A DNA stretch of 48,427 nucleotides from Terriglobia bacterium (GCA_030040995.1 JASHOS010000131.1:1-48427), one strand, 5' to 3'; positions 15,431 to 26,890 are shown, numbered from the stretch's first letter. Notes: generated by a model from the sequence alone, not told the origin. Numbers and translations are program-made.

Positions 15431-16159
15431 CTAATTAATCCTGGCTGGGTCCGGCGTTCCATCTGACCACAAGCCCGCCGGAACCATGAATACGTCGATC
15501 GGTTCCGGCGCACCTCTGAACTGCGGATTCAGCATAACGGGAGACTTGGGAAGATCCGCACCCCAAACGGCTCCGTCCATGAGCGGTGTGTAAAACATCA
15601 GGTGGGCCATCCAATTGTGAGGTACCTCATCGGTAAGGTATTGCTCTTTCGACATCATGTAACACATCGCCCCAGGCTCCAGCGGCGGCAAACCTCGCTT
15701 CATGAATGCCTTGATGCCCTCAATGATCTGAGCTTTGGATTTACCGGCCAAGATCAACTCGGTCCTTTTGTAAGTCAGTGGCAGGACTGAACGGGCAGCC
15801 GGCGGATTGTAGCAAACCGGGCCTCGCATGTGCGGGTTCCAGAAGTTAGTGGCATCGAATGGAGACATCCAGCCCCGCTCCACTACACACACGAAACCGT
15901 TGCTGCCCTTGACTGCGGTTTCATAGCCATGCCGACCAAGAACCAGAACATCCGCGTCGCGCGAGATAGCTTCCGGCGCCGCGGTGCGAGCCAAAGCAAT
16001 CTCGGCTGTTCGATCCATAAGATATTGGTCAAGCGAGGCCATCCTGGGATAGGATGTGTGAGCGTTCTGCGCTCGCGCCTGCCCCATTGCACCCAACACG
16101 AGAACCAACGCTAGACTACCGCCTACAAACAGCTTAGTCACCGCTTTCCGCACGGACAT
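15431..16159 (-). CDS. Exported protein of unknown function
   Basis: This 242-residue protein has a clear signal peptide (LFVGGSLALVLVLGAMGQARA, cleavage near AQN). The start ATG has an excellent ribosome-binding site (TGGAGGTAATG). The mature part is rich in aromatic residues, Met and Pro. It contains the segments VLVLGRHGYETAVKGSNGFV and CVVERGWMSPFDATNFWNPH. I do not recognise the family. The gene is intact although its neighbours are broken. It lies 190 bases upstream of the CMD-like remnant on the same strand. Confidence 0.7.
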   Translation of the reverse strand: MSVRKAVTKLFVGGSLALVLVLGAMGQARAQNAHTSYPRMASLDQYLMDRTAEIALARTAAPEAISRDADVLVLGRHGYETAVKGSNGFVCVVERGWMSPFDATNFWNPHMRGPVCYNPPAARSVLPLTYKRTELILAGKSKAQIIEGIKAFMKRGLPPLEPGAMCYMMSKEQYLTDEVPHNWMAHLMFYTPLMDGAVWGADLPKSPVMLNPQFRGAPEPIDVFMVPAGLWSDGTPDPARIN

Positions 16160-16562
16160 TACCTCCAGAAGTCTAAATCAAGGATGAGATCTGCTCCTGT
16201 TGACATCCGCAATTCTTCATACGTTCTTAGCGATGAATCGGCGAGTCAGATTGTGCCGTCAACGGTGATCTCACTGATTACTCATCGCATCTCCAATGCA
16301 AATGACTTAACAATCTCCACCTCACTTCAATTGTCCCCGTTCGGCTGGTGGGCAACATACTGCCGTTGCGGACCCGAGCGAAAGCATTATTGTACTGCGG
16401 CAAATCGATCTCCGTAACATGAGATCAAGATTGACGATCGCGTTTCGATGCACTCGTAGAAAGCGATCAGGAATGCCCATCAGCAATCGTACGAATTCGG
16501 CCTGAGCTTATAGGCAAACACTTTCGGGTTCCAGCGCCTGTTATCTCGCTGTGGTTACCGGC
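16160..16562. other. Gene-free stretch in the island
   Basis: No gene is supported in these 403 bases. Short open frames show no recognisable motif. The left end holds the promoter of the exported protein gene, though no clear -10/-35 pair was found. Confidence 0.5.
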
Positions 16563-17246
16563 TTACCAGTTTGCGGGTTTTGTGATGGTGCGACCCTGTG
16601 CATCGGTTAATTGCGGCGGAAATTGACTTCGCGCCATATGAGATTGAGGGCCTTCGGAGGTAATGTCGCGTTGAATTTGGCGACTTTGTTCAACTGGATG
16701 CTTGGCCGCGCTGGTTGAATGGGGTTGCAAGTAAGGCGGCTGCGCCGTATGGCTGTGTCGTTGGTTTGCGGATTGAAAATGCCCACGGGAATGCGCAGTT
16801 CCTTGTTGATGATCCGCACGGGTTCAGCGAGATCGGAATCATTCGTGATGACGATCAGTTGATCGCAATCCTTGCGGAAGGCGTCAGCCAGCATGTAGGT
16901 GGCAATGTTCACGTCCGAGCCTTTTTCCTCCATTTTGGTGACTTGGGCGAAACGCGGACCGCCAGACGGAGGTGAGGCCAGTGGCATGGAAACCTCGCTT
17001 TGCAAGTAGTAGCCGTAATGCACGGTGACGTTCGGGAGTGTTCTCAAAGCACGAATGTAAATTTCTTGCCGGAGTCTAATTTGTGGATTGGAAGGGCACG
17101 ACGTTACCAGAGCGGTGAAATAACGAATGCGATTGATAGTGAGGCCGGGCAAAACCTGATGGCACAACTCTGCCAGGTTGACTCATTTGTAAGGGGTGTC
17201 CTTCGCGGCTCCGTAATAGAGATTGAAGCCATCGACGTATACGTTT
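16563..17246 (-). pseudogene. Degraded NYN-domain (LabA-like) protein
   Basis: The gene once encoded a NYN-domain ribonuclease-like protein of the LabA/DUF88 type. The N-terminal strand NVYVDGFNLYYGAAKD carries the first catalytic Asp. KGSDVNIATYMLADAF and VITNDSDLAEPV carry the others. A TGA at 17183-17185 interrupts PYK-stop-VNLAELC, where family members have Trp (TGG to TGA). Near the end a frameshift around 16630-16690 separates the main frame from a normal-looking tail, PQLTDAQGRTITKPANW, ending at 16563. No start codon precedes the first strand. It is a pseudogene with at least two lesions. Confidence 0.8.
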
Positions 17247-17497
17247 GATCGGACCGCCGGAATTGAAAGATAGCCCCCAGAAAGAGCAAAGCCGCCTTTC
17301 GGCGGCTCGCGCCCTCGTTCCGAAGATTGAGGGGGTGTAGAACAACATTCTGCGATTTCTTAGGCTTAAGCGCAAGCGTTTTGATTTGCCTCAGATTCGG
17401 GCCATTACGGATATTCTGTCTCGTAAAGCATAGCGTTCAGCTTTGATGACGCGCGGCCGCATGGCGCTCTTGCGCGGCATGTCCGACGAGAAGCTTC

Positions 17498-17749
17498 TCA
17501 ACAGACTTCGCGTATGTCTCCGCCTCCCGCGCACGTTATGAGGCCAAGATTTACACCGACAACGCGCAAGAACTGGGCGTGCAACTGAGCCGCGCAGTCT
17601 CCAAGCGCGTCGCCATCGAGCATCATCCAGAACACGATCAGACCCAGCGCAGACAACCTGCCCGTCAGCAATCGCACGATTTCGGCCTAAGCTTGCAGTC
17701 AAAACTTTCTTCCCTGTCCGCTGCCCATGAGGCACAGAGAGAACGCTAG
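17498..17749 (+). pseudogene. MobF (TrwC/TraI) relaxase C-terminal remnant
   Basis: The 83-codon frame starts without a start codon and reads TDFAYVSASRARYEAKIYTD, then NAQELGVQLSRAVSKRVAIEH, ending with HDFGLSL and a short tail. FAYVxxSRxRYxAxIYT followed by LxRxVSKR is typical of the end of the helicase domain of MobF relaxases from conjugative elements. Everything upstream (relaxase and helicase core) is gone. It points to a lost integrative-conjugative element or plasmid in this island. Confidence 0.7.
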
Positions 17750-18021
17750 TGCTGATAGGATGGCTCCGTCTCCAAATGTGAACCGGTCCGGCTGGGGCCT
17801 AAAGCGGTCGCCTCAATGCGGCTCAAATTCTTCATCGAGATATTCCAGTTGGATATCCTGTTTTGACCAACGTTGTGGAGTGCCCACCAAAAGTGCTGCC
17901 CGGAGTGGCAATTCACTTCGAGGAGGCTGGTTTGAGGTATAAGGAATTGCAGAGTTGGCATATTGGTTATATAGTGAGGCTCCATTAGATTAATTGTCTC
18001 AGACAGAGGGGAGCGACATCC
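17750..18021. other. Upstream region of the Mrr gene
   Basis: No gene is supported. The stretch probably holds the promoter of the Mrr-dGTPase pair. A GGGGAG ribosome-binding site lies at about 18008-18014, and the region 17950-18000 is AT-richer than its surroundings. Confidence 0.45.
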
Positions 18022-18903
18022 ATGGCAGAGATTACCAGGCGGCGTGTAGGAGAGCTGCAGCGGGGGGTGTTTAGAATACTTCTCGATTTTCCGGATGGAT
18101 TGCCCGCGAGAGAGGTATTAGAACGACTGGAGCAGATCGTGCAACTTACGGAATTCGAAAAGAGTGATTATCCGAATCGGCCTGGCGTCCGACGGTTCGA
18201 GAAGATCGTGCGATTTGCAACGATCGCTCCGGTGAAGGCGGGCTGGCTCATCAAGAGTAGGGGCCGGTGGACTTTGACGGATGAAGGTCGGGAAGCCTAT
18301 CAAAAGTTTCAGGACCCCGAGAAATTTGTGAGAGAAGGCGGAAGACTATACAAGCAGTGGGCCGAAAGTCGCCCTGACGCGGTCGCCGAGGTTAGCGAAG
18401 ACGAACCAGCGACGACCGGAACTTTTGAAGAGGCAGAAGAGGCCGCATGGGCTGAGACCGAACAATACCTGAAAGCCATGAACCCATACGATTTTCAAAA
18501 GCTTGTCGCGGCGCTCCTGCGAGCAATGGGGTATCACGTTTCGTGGGTTGCGCCTCCTGGCCCGGATAAGGGAATCGACATCTTGGCGCATACCGATCCA
18601 CTTGGAACAAGCGTCCCTCGAATCAAGGTTCAAGTGAAGCGCCGTGAAGGAAAAATCAGCGTAGATGGACTGCGTTCATTTATGGCGGTTCTGAGCGATC
18701 AAGACGTCGGTATTTTCGTCTCCTTGGGCGGCTTTACAAGTGACGCGGAATCGGAGGCCAGGACCCAAGAAAAAAGGAAGGTCACGCTGATTGACCTAGA
18801 GAAGCTTTTTGACCTCTGGGTTCAGCATTACAACAGAGTTGCGGAATCCGATAGGCAGCTGCTCCCGCTCAAACCGGTTTATTACCTGGCGCCTTCTGAA
18901 TAA
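18022..18903 (+). CDS. Mrr-type restriction endonuclease
   Basis: This 293-residue protein has an Mrr N-terminal winged-helix domain (about residues 1-100, RRRVGELQRGVFRILLDFPDG...GRWTLTDEGREAYQKF). An acidic linker follows, then an Mrr catalytic domain (about 155-280). The PD-(D/E)XK-type site is visible as GPDKGIDILAH (Asp about 186) and KVQVKRREG (Gln-Val-Lys about 204-206). Mrr enzymes usually cleave DNA carrying modified bases, as a type IV restriction system. The dGTPase-like gene begins 57 bases after the stop, so the two are probably co-transcribed. No methyltransferase is near. Confidence 0.9.
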   Translation: MAEITRRRVGELQRGVFRILLDFPDGLPAREVLERLEQIVQLTEFEKSDYPNRPGVRRFEKIVRFATIAPVKAGWLIKSRGRWTLTDEGREAYQKFQDPEKFVREGGRLYKQWAESRPDAVAEVSEDEPATTGTFEEAEEAAWAETEQYLKAMNPYDFQKLVAALLRAMGYHVSWVAPPGPDKGIDILAHTDPLGTSVPRIKVQVKRREGKISVDGLRSFMAVLSDQDVGIFVSLGGFTSDAESEARTQEKRKVTLIDLEKLFDLWVQHYNRVAESDRQLLPLKPVYYLAPSE

Positions 18904-18960
18904 TGGGCGGCAAACGCCTAAGTGCAAAAGGTGGGCGATTCCTAGAGGGTCGGAGCACAG

Positions 18961-20196
18961 ATGGCCACAGTCAACACATTCTACAGTTCATTCGATGAAG
19001 AAACGCTGGAGCCACGCGGTTCCGACTCTTATCGAACAGTTTTTGAGGTGGATCGAGATCGTGTTGTTCACAGTTACGCATTTCGGAGATTGCAGGCCAA
19101 AACCCAAGTCTTTAAGCCAGGCGAATACGACTTTTACAGAACGAGACTGACCCACACCATCGAGGTCTCCCAGATTGGGCGATCAATCTGTGCGTTCCTG
19201 AGGAAGACAAGCGATAGCTTGAGCGAGGACTTTTTTATCGATCCCGATCTTGTAGAGGCTGTCTGCTTGGCACATGACATAGGCCATCCTCCATTTGGAC
19301 ATGCGTGGGAGAATTTGCTCAACCGACTGATGACAGATTTCGGTGGATTTGAAGCTAACGCCCAAACTCTCAGGATTCTGACCGAAACTGTCTGGCCTGG
19401 ACCTTCATCGGGACTGCGGCAAGGAATGTCGCCTACACGTGCGCTTTTGGACGGAATTCTCAAATATAAGAAAGTTCGGACGAGGCGGAACGAAGAGAAT
19501 CATTTCATTTACAAAGAACAGCGAAAGTATTTGGATTTTGTACATCGGCGTCTTCCCGCAAAATGCCTGAGGGAAGCCAGCATAGAATGCCAGATTATGG
19601 ATTTTGCGGACGACGTAGCATACTCAGTAGGTGACCTGGTTGACGGTGTCTACGCTCGTTTCATTACCGAGCAGAAGCTAACAAAGTGGGAGAGCGAGAT
19701 GGAAAGTGATAGTTTAGTCGCGCGGTTACTCGACGCTGTCAGACGTGGGGAGATAACTCGATTTGCCGCGGGTCAGATAGGGGAGTTTGTAAGGTGTTGT
19801 CGCCTAACGAAAAAGGGCCGGGCCTCGTCAACAAATCACCGCTATCAATTCGATTTGAATGTCCCGCCCGAGAAGAGGGCCGAGCAGAAACGTCTAAAAC
19901 AGATTTCGTTCGACTTGGTGTTTGCTTCGCCTGCTGTTCAGCAGCTCGAATACAAGGCCTTGGCAATGCTCGAACAACTTTTTACGATCCTCCGCGATAA
20001 CTACATCCGAGAAGGGTTGCCGAGGCATAGGCTGCTTAACGAGGATGTTGAGAAGACTATACAAAGCGGAAAGACTCTCCCACAGAAGGCAAGGCTCTTG
20101 TGCGACTACATCTCTGGGATGTCGGATGATTACGTGGTTCGAACCTGCCGCCGTCTAACTGATCCGGAATTCGGATCGATCGTCGATTTGGTTTAA
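18961..20196 (+). CDS. dGTPase-like HD-domain dNTP triphosphohydrolase
   Basis: This 411-residue protein matches deoxyguanosinetriphosphate triphosphohydrolases. It has RVVHSYAFRRLQAKTQVF at the N-terminus. The metal ligands are His in RTRLTHTIEVSQ (about 65), His-Asp in CLAHDIGHPPFGHAWE (105-106) and Asp in IMDFADDVAYS. Such enzymes split dNTPs into nucleoside and triphosphate, and several limit phage growth by draining dNTPs. Placement directly behind an Mrr nuclease in an accessory island suggests a defence role, but a housekeeping role is possible. There is no clear promoter in the 57-base gap. Confidence 0.87.
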   Translation: MATVNTFYSSFDEETLEPRGSDSYRTVFEVDRDRVVHSYAFRRLQAKTQVFKPGEYDFYRTRLTHTIEVSQIGRSICAFLRKTSDSLSEDFFIDPDLVEAVCLAHDIGHPPFGHAWENLLNRLMTDFGGFEANAQTLRILTETVWPGPSSGLRQGMSPTRALLDGILKYKKVRTRRNEENHFIYKEQRKYLDFVHRRLPAKCLREASIECQIMDFADDVAYSVGDLVDGVYARFITEQKLTKWESEMESDSLVARLLDAVRRGEITRFAAGQIGEFVRCCRLTKKGRASSTNHRYQFDLNVPPEKRAEQKRLKQISFDLVFASPAVQQLEYKALAMLEQLFTILRDNYIREGLPRHRLLNEDVEKTIQSGKTLPQKARLLCDYISGMSDDYVVRTCRRLTDPEFGSIVDLV

Positions 20197-20383
20197 GTCC
20201 TCCCCGAAAAAAGGTTTGCCAATGATGGAAGAGGCGTTGACATCGCCCATTCATTGCTCCTGCAGATTCGCCCTCGCTTGCTCTGAAAAAAATGTCTCGC
20301 TCGTCCCATTCGCGCCAACCGTCTCAACTGAACCTGCTAAGCTAATTTTGCCTATGGTACGAGTGTCGCCGGTGGAAAACTTT

Positions 20384-20408
20384 GTAGCGCCGACCTTCAG
20401 GTCGGCAT
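20384..20408 (+). repeat. 25-bp palindromic repeat, copy A
   Basis: The sequence GTAGCGCCGACCT-tcA-GGTCGGCAT forms a hairpin around CCGACCT/AGGTCGG. An identical 25-bp copy in opposite orientation lies at 25885-25909, inside the end of lipB. Confidence 0.85.
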
Positions 20409-20520
20409 TTGGCCAGATGTCAGGCGGAAGCTTGGCGCTACGCGCTCAAAACCTAAGGATTACCTCGTCCAAGCGGAGACAATTGACAACGCTAATGGAT
20501 TGTTTTTTTTGACGAGCAAA

Positions 20521-20862
20521 CCCAACAAGTAGTTGAAAACACGTCACATTAAAAATCTCCAACGACGAGCAAACCCAAGAACGGCCCCGAGCCTTGCCTT
20601 CATTAGCGGATATCTGCTTCGGAATGAGTAAGATATAACCCACCCGGAAACTCGGAGGATCCCAACAAGTGGTTGAAAACAAAGGATCGCACCTGCGCCG
20701 GCGAATGCTCCCGGATTCCCAACAACGAGCGTGCGCAGGGGGCCGTTAACGGATATCCCATTTGAAATGAGCAAGATGAGTTCCAACTGGCGAATCCTGG
20801 AACCCAACAAGTGATTGAAAACAAAGGATTGCACCTGCCCCAGCGAATGTTCTCGGATTCCA
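20521..20862. repeat. About 140-bp tandem repeat, 2.4 copies
   Basis: Units start at 20521, 20661 and 20803 with CCCAACAAGT(A/G)(G/A)TTGAAAAC, giving periods of 140 and 142 bases. Copies 2 and 3 go on sharing AAAGGAT(C/T)GCACCTGC and a GCGAATG-CTC-CGGATTCC stretch. Copy 1 is more diverged but keeps AACGACGAGC and GCGGATATC-like segments. The third copy is cut short near 20862. There is no coding signal. Confidence 0.8.
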
Positions 20863-21046
20863 AGAGGAAACGCGCCTGGGAGGCACGTCAAACCCCCGGC
20901 ATAATGGAGTGCGGGAGCTTGCTCCCGCGGTCCGGCCGGAAGTCCACCGTCCGGCAGTAACGCCCGGCGAGCGGGTGCTTCCCAGAGCGACGGCAAGCCG
21001 CGGCGCTCCAAACGACCTCTCGCCATCCCACGAATCACGCACTTCG

Positions 21047-21133
21047 GTAGTGGGTCAGTTTGGACTTGTAGCGGCGAGTTTACCTCGCCAGATGGCGGCA
21101 TAAAGCCGCCTCTACATCAAACTGACCCACTAC
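21047..21133. repeat. Nested inverted-repeat element
   Basis: Perfect 15-bp arms GTAGTGGGTCAGTTT (21047-21061) and AAACTGACCCACTAC (21119-21133) enclose two smaller hairpins, GGCGAG/CTCGCC and GGCGGC/GCCGCC. These are themselves bounded by TGTAG/CTACA. The inner part resembles, in reverse, a repeat at about 40692-40729. The architecture fits a small palindromic mobile element. Confidence 0.8.
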
Positions 21134-21252
21134 GCGCACTTCCGAGACTTTGACGTGACCGCAGCGCCCTCCTGCGAGGCTGGCGTATCGCCAACCCTGA
21201 TGGTGCGTCCGCCCAGCAGTCGAGTGCCGATGGTTTGGCTCTCATCCGCTTT

Positions 21253-24099
<2,847 letters not shown>

Positions 24100-24192
24100 T
24101 GCCCTGCTTGGCCCCGAGTGAGATTGACAGACGAACCCTATCTTCCATGCTAGATGACAGGATGAAAAGTGGTCAAATGCGCTGCGGAGAAC

Positions 24193-24224
24193 AAAAAAGC
24201 CCCCGCTGCCGCGCGGGGGCTTGC
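24193..24224 (-). terminator. Rho-independent terminator after the E2 gene
   Basis: On the minus strand the sequence reads AAGCCCCCGC, a short loop, then GCGGGGGCTT, then TTTT. It is a 10-bp GC-rich stem followed by a T-run, 65 bases after the E2 stop codon. It separates the E2 gene from uvrA downstream. Confidence 0.9.
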
Positions 24225-24288
24225 ATGAAGGAACGATACCGGTAAGATGCGGGTGGAATGCCGGAAGGTGGTCCCGGTAGAAAAGATT

Positions 24289-25566
24289 TCAGAGGAGAGG
24301 CTCTTCCCAGTTTTCCAGAACCGATTTGATTGTAGCCATGAACTGATCCGCGATAGCCCCGTCCAGCACCCGATGGTCAAAAGACAGAGCCAGATACACC
24401 ATGGGCCGAATGGCGATGGCATCGTTGCGGACCACCGCACGTTTCTCGATAACCCCCACCCCCAGGATCGCGACCTGAGGCTGATTGATGATCGGCGTGC
24501 CCGTGAGGCTGCCGAAAATTCCCGGATTGGTAATGGTGAATGTTCCCTCCTGAACGTCATCCACCTTCAGCCGCTTGCTGCGGGCGCGATCCGCGAGGTC
24601 GCGAAGCGCCCGCGCGACACCCGGAAAGTTCATCTGGTCTGCATGCTTGATTACCGGAACGATCAAGCCCGTTTCGAGAGCAACGGCGACCCCGATGTTC
24701 ACGTCTCGCTTGTAGATAACGTTGCCGCCATCGAGTGAAGAATTGACGATCGGAAACCGCTTGAGCGCTTCCACCGCGGCACGCACAAAGAAAGGCGTGT
24801 AAGTAAGCTTAATGCCGTTGCGCCGCTCAAACTCAGCGCCGTAACGCATTTGAGTATCCGCAATCCGGGTCATCTCCACTTCGAAAAAAGTATTGACGTG
24901 CGCTGAAGTCCGCTTGCTCGCAATCATGTGCTCGGCAATCTGCCGCCGCATAGCCGTCATCGGCACGGACTGCGTTGGTCCTGTAAACAGCATCGCCCGC
25001 GCCGCAGCCCCGACAGGCGGAACGGAGGAAGGAGAAGCTGCCGCTGAGGGAGCGCTCGGAGCCGCCGGCGCGGGCTTCGAGCCCGCACCTGACGAGAGAA
25101 AGTCCAGGATGTCCTTCTTGCTGATCCGCCCTCGAAGCCCGGTTCCATGAACGCTCCCGAGATCAATGCCATGCTCTTTGGCCATCCTGCGAACGAGCGG
25201 AGAAGAGCGCACCCCTTCAGCCGTTCGGGCGTGAGACGGAGCTTCGACATACGTATGGATCTTCTGAAACGTTCCGGCGGCCAGCGGAGAAGCATCCTGC
25301 CTCGACGACGGCCGTGGAGTTTCTGCTCCTTCTCCCTCAATCTCGGCAACAACGGTATTAACTTCCACCGTCTGGTTTTCGTGAACCAGAATTCTCTTCA
25401 GCGTGCCTGCGGCGGGCGAGGGAATCTCCGCGTCTACCTTGTCGGTTGAGATTTCGAAGAGAGGCTCGTCGCGCTCTACCCGGTCACCCACATTTTTGAT
25501 CCAGCGGGTAATGGTGCCTTCGGCGACGCTTTCTCCCATTTGGGGCATGATGACGTTCGTTGGCAT
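24289..25566 (-). CDS. 2-oxoacid dehydrogenase E2 acyltransferase
   Basis: This 425-residue dihydrolipoyl acyltransferase is the core of a 2-oxoglutarate or branched-chain 2-oxoacid dehydrogenase complex. It has one lipoyl domain with the target Lys 43 in EISTDKVDAEI and an Ala/Pro-rich linker. A peripheral-subunit-binding domain follows (SPLVRRMAKEHGIDLGSVHGTGLRGRI). The catalytic domain ends with the active-site LSFDHRVLDGAIADQF (His and Asp). The substrate (succinyl versus branched-chain acyl) cannot be decided here. E1 and E3 genes are not adjacent. lipB, needed to lipoylate it, lies 280 bases upstream on the same strand. Confidence 0.93.
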   Translation of the reverse strand: MPTNVIMPQMGESVAEGTITRWIKNVGDRVERDEPLFEISTDKVDAEIPSPAAGTLKRILVHENQTVEVNTVVAEIEGEGAETPRPSSRQDASPLAAGTFQKIHTYVEAPSHARTAEGVRSSPLVRRMAKEHGIDLGSVHGTGLRGRISKKDILDFLSSGAGSKPAPAAPSAPSAAASPSSVPPVGAAARAMLFTGPTQSVPMTAMRRQIAEHMIASKRTSAHVNTFFEVEMTRIADTQMRYGAEFERRNGIKLTYTPFFVRAAVEALKRFPIVNSSLDGGNVIYKRDVNIGVAVALETGLIVPVIKHADQMNFPGVARALRDLADRARSKRLKVDDVQEGTFTITNPGIFGSLTGTPIINQPQVAILGVGVIEKRAVVRNDAIAIRPMVYLALSFDHRVLDGAIADQFMATIKSVLENWEEPLL

Positions 25567-25849
25567 GGTAATCTCAAAAAAGCTATCAGCGTTCAGCGAT
25601 CAGCCGTCAGCTTTCAGCACAACTATAGCAGCTAAAGCCGGTTTCTATTTGCAGCCTGCCAGCACCACTAAAATCGTGCCGTCGGGACCTCGTCACCCGC
25701 GTGCGGGCAGAAGCCGCTCCGTCGCTGAAGCTCTGGAGCGTAAGCGACCTTCGGTGGGCGCAGGCCCGGCTCGCGCCGGCTGGAGAAAGCGCCGGCCGCG
25801 AGCCACCCTCTCCCGCAAGCGGGAGAGGGAAGGGTGGTTGGGGTACTTT
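25567..25849. repeat. Repeat-filled gap between lipB and the E2 gene
   Basis: No gene is supported. The gap holds a run of short direct motifs (GCGATCAGC-, GTCAGC-, TTCAGC-like) near 25587-25620. A 17-bp-class hairpin, CCACCCTCTCCCGC-aa-GCGGGAGAGGG-aaGGGTGG, lies at 25803-25837 and is a variant of the REP-like family. It could serve as the lipB terminator or processing site. Confidence 0.65.
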
Positions 25850-26578
25850 TCATAGTTTCGCGGGTATCCCGAGCGGCGACCGGCATGCCGACCTGAAGGT
25901 CGGCGCTACGACTTGATTACTGACCGCTGATTGCTGAACTTGCATCTCCATCCCGAAGACCCGGCCGAAATGGGCTATCACGCACTCCGATACTTCCTCG
26001 ACGCTCAGAGGCCTTTCTAAAAGCCGCGCAAGCGAAGTCACCCCTTTATCTAGAATGCCGCAGGGAACGATCCATTCAAAATAATGCAGATCCGTGTTTA
26101 CGTTGAGGGCGAACCCGTGGGAGGTGACCCAGCGCGAGATGTGCACACCCATTGCTGCCAGCTTTTCATTTCCCACCCAAACTCCCGTGAGCCCCGGAAT
26201 GCGGTTGGCCTTGACGCCAAAGTCCGCTGCAACCCCGATCATGACCTCTTCCAGGGACCGCATGTACCATGCGACGTCGCGGCGGTGCTGCGTGAGGTCC
26301 AGTATGGGATATCCCACCAACTGGCCGGGACCGTGGTAAGTGACGTCGCCGCCCCGGTCCGTCTCAAACACTTGGGCGCCGGCCGTTTGCAGCCGCTCAG
26401 AAGAGATCAGCATGTTTTCGCGCCGCGCATTGCGGCCCAGTGTGTAAACATGCGGATGCTCAACCAGAAGAAGCGTATCGCCAATCGTTCTTGCCTTCCG
26501 CTGCGCGACCTTCTGCCGCTGCAACGCGAGAGCCGCACCGTAATCCACTGCACCGAAGTTTTCGACGTGACAAAGCAT
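25850..26578 (-). CDS. lipB: Octanoyltransferase LipB
   Basis: This 242-residue enzyme would move octanoyl groups from acyl carrier protein to lipoyl domains, the first step of lipoate synthesis. Family motifs are LLLVEHPHVYTLGRNA, RGGDVTYHGPGQLVGYPILDL, the Lys segment KLAAMGVHISRW and the catalytic Cys in WIVPCGILDKGVTSL. ATG 26578 (MLCHVENFG) is chosen over a longer frame whose first 54 residues show no homology. The last about 20 residues (VVAPTFRSACR...) are encoded by the 25-bp palindromic repeat at 25885, so a repeat has replaced the native C-terminus. The E2 gene that needs this enzyme follows. Confidence 0.93.
   Translation of the reverse strand: MLCHVENFGAVDYGAALALQRQKVAQRKARTIGDTLLLVEHPHVYTLGRNARRENMLISSERLQTAGAQVFETDRGGDVTYHGPGQLVGYPILDLTQHRRDVAWYMRSLEEVMIGVAADFGVKANRIPGLTGVWVGNEKLAAMGVHISRWVTSHGFALNVNTDLHYFEWIVPCGILDKGVTSLARLLERPLSVEEVSECVIAHFGRVFGMEMQVQQSAVSNQVVAPTFRSACRSPLGIPAKL
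25885..25909 (-). repeat. 25-bp palindromic repeat, copy B, inside lipB
   Basis: It is the exact reverse-oriented twin of 20384-20408. It supplies codons for VAPTFRSA at the lipB C-terminus before the stop at 25850. Confidence 0.85.
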
Positions 26579-26656
26579 TGAAGTGTAGAAAGCGACTCGG
26601 CCGCCTGCTGCGGAAAGCCTCCCGCCTTCCGGTCCGAAGCTCTCACGCCAAGATTG

Positions 26657-26693
26657 CAGCAGGGCGTGAAGGCTCAGCCTTCGCGCCCTGCTG
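26657..26693. repeat. Long hairpin upstream of lipB
   Basis: Arms CAGCAGGGCGTGAAGGC and GCCTTCGCGCCCTGCTG pair with a single mismatch over a TCA loop. It is far stronger than a typical regulatory dyad and lacks a T-run, so it is probably another dispersed palindrome. Confidence 0.8.
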
Positions 26694-26890
26694 GAAAAGG
26701 TTAGCCTCCTCCGGAAGGGCAGAGCCCATCCGCACGGCAAGCGGCGAAGCCGCGGTCCGAGCTCGAAACCACGGCACTAACCCCACCCTATTATCCTCTC
26801 TGCCAAGGGGCTCAGGAGAGCTTTTGAAAGCCCCTCGCCACGCGACAAGTCAATTGTCAATCCTGTGCGCGAACAACGCAAGCGCTAGTG

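Larger units (their letters stand above)
20197..21252. other. One-kilobase repeat-rich non-coding region
   Basis: No gene is supported. In order it holds a 25-bp palindromic repeat (20384-20408), about 140-bp tandem repeats (20521-20862) and a hairpin GCGGGAGC-tt-GCTCCCGC (20911-20928). A nested inverted-repeat element (21047-21133) completes it. Minus-strand open frames run through the tandem repeats, but their peptides just mirror the repeats. The region closes the accessory island against uvrA. Confidence 0.7.

Noticed and set aside
17341-17433. Small plus-strand frame NNILRFLRLKRKRFDLPQI...
   Set aside because: It looks like the end of a basic protein, but an upstream stop cuts it to about 30 codons and no family could be named.
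20521-20862. CRISPR array
   Set aside because: The repeats are about 140 bases apart, imperfect, with no short uniform repeats or unique spacers and no cas gene.
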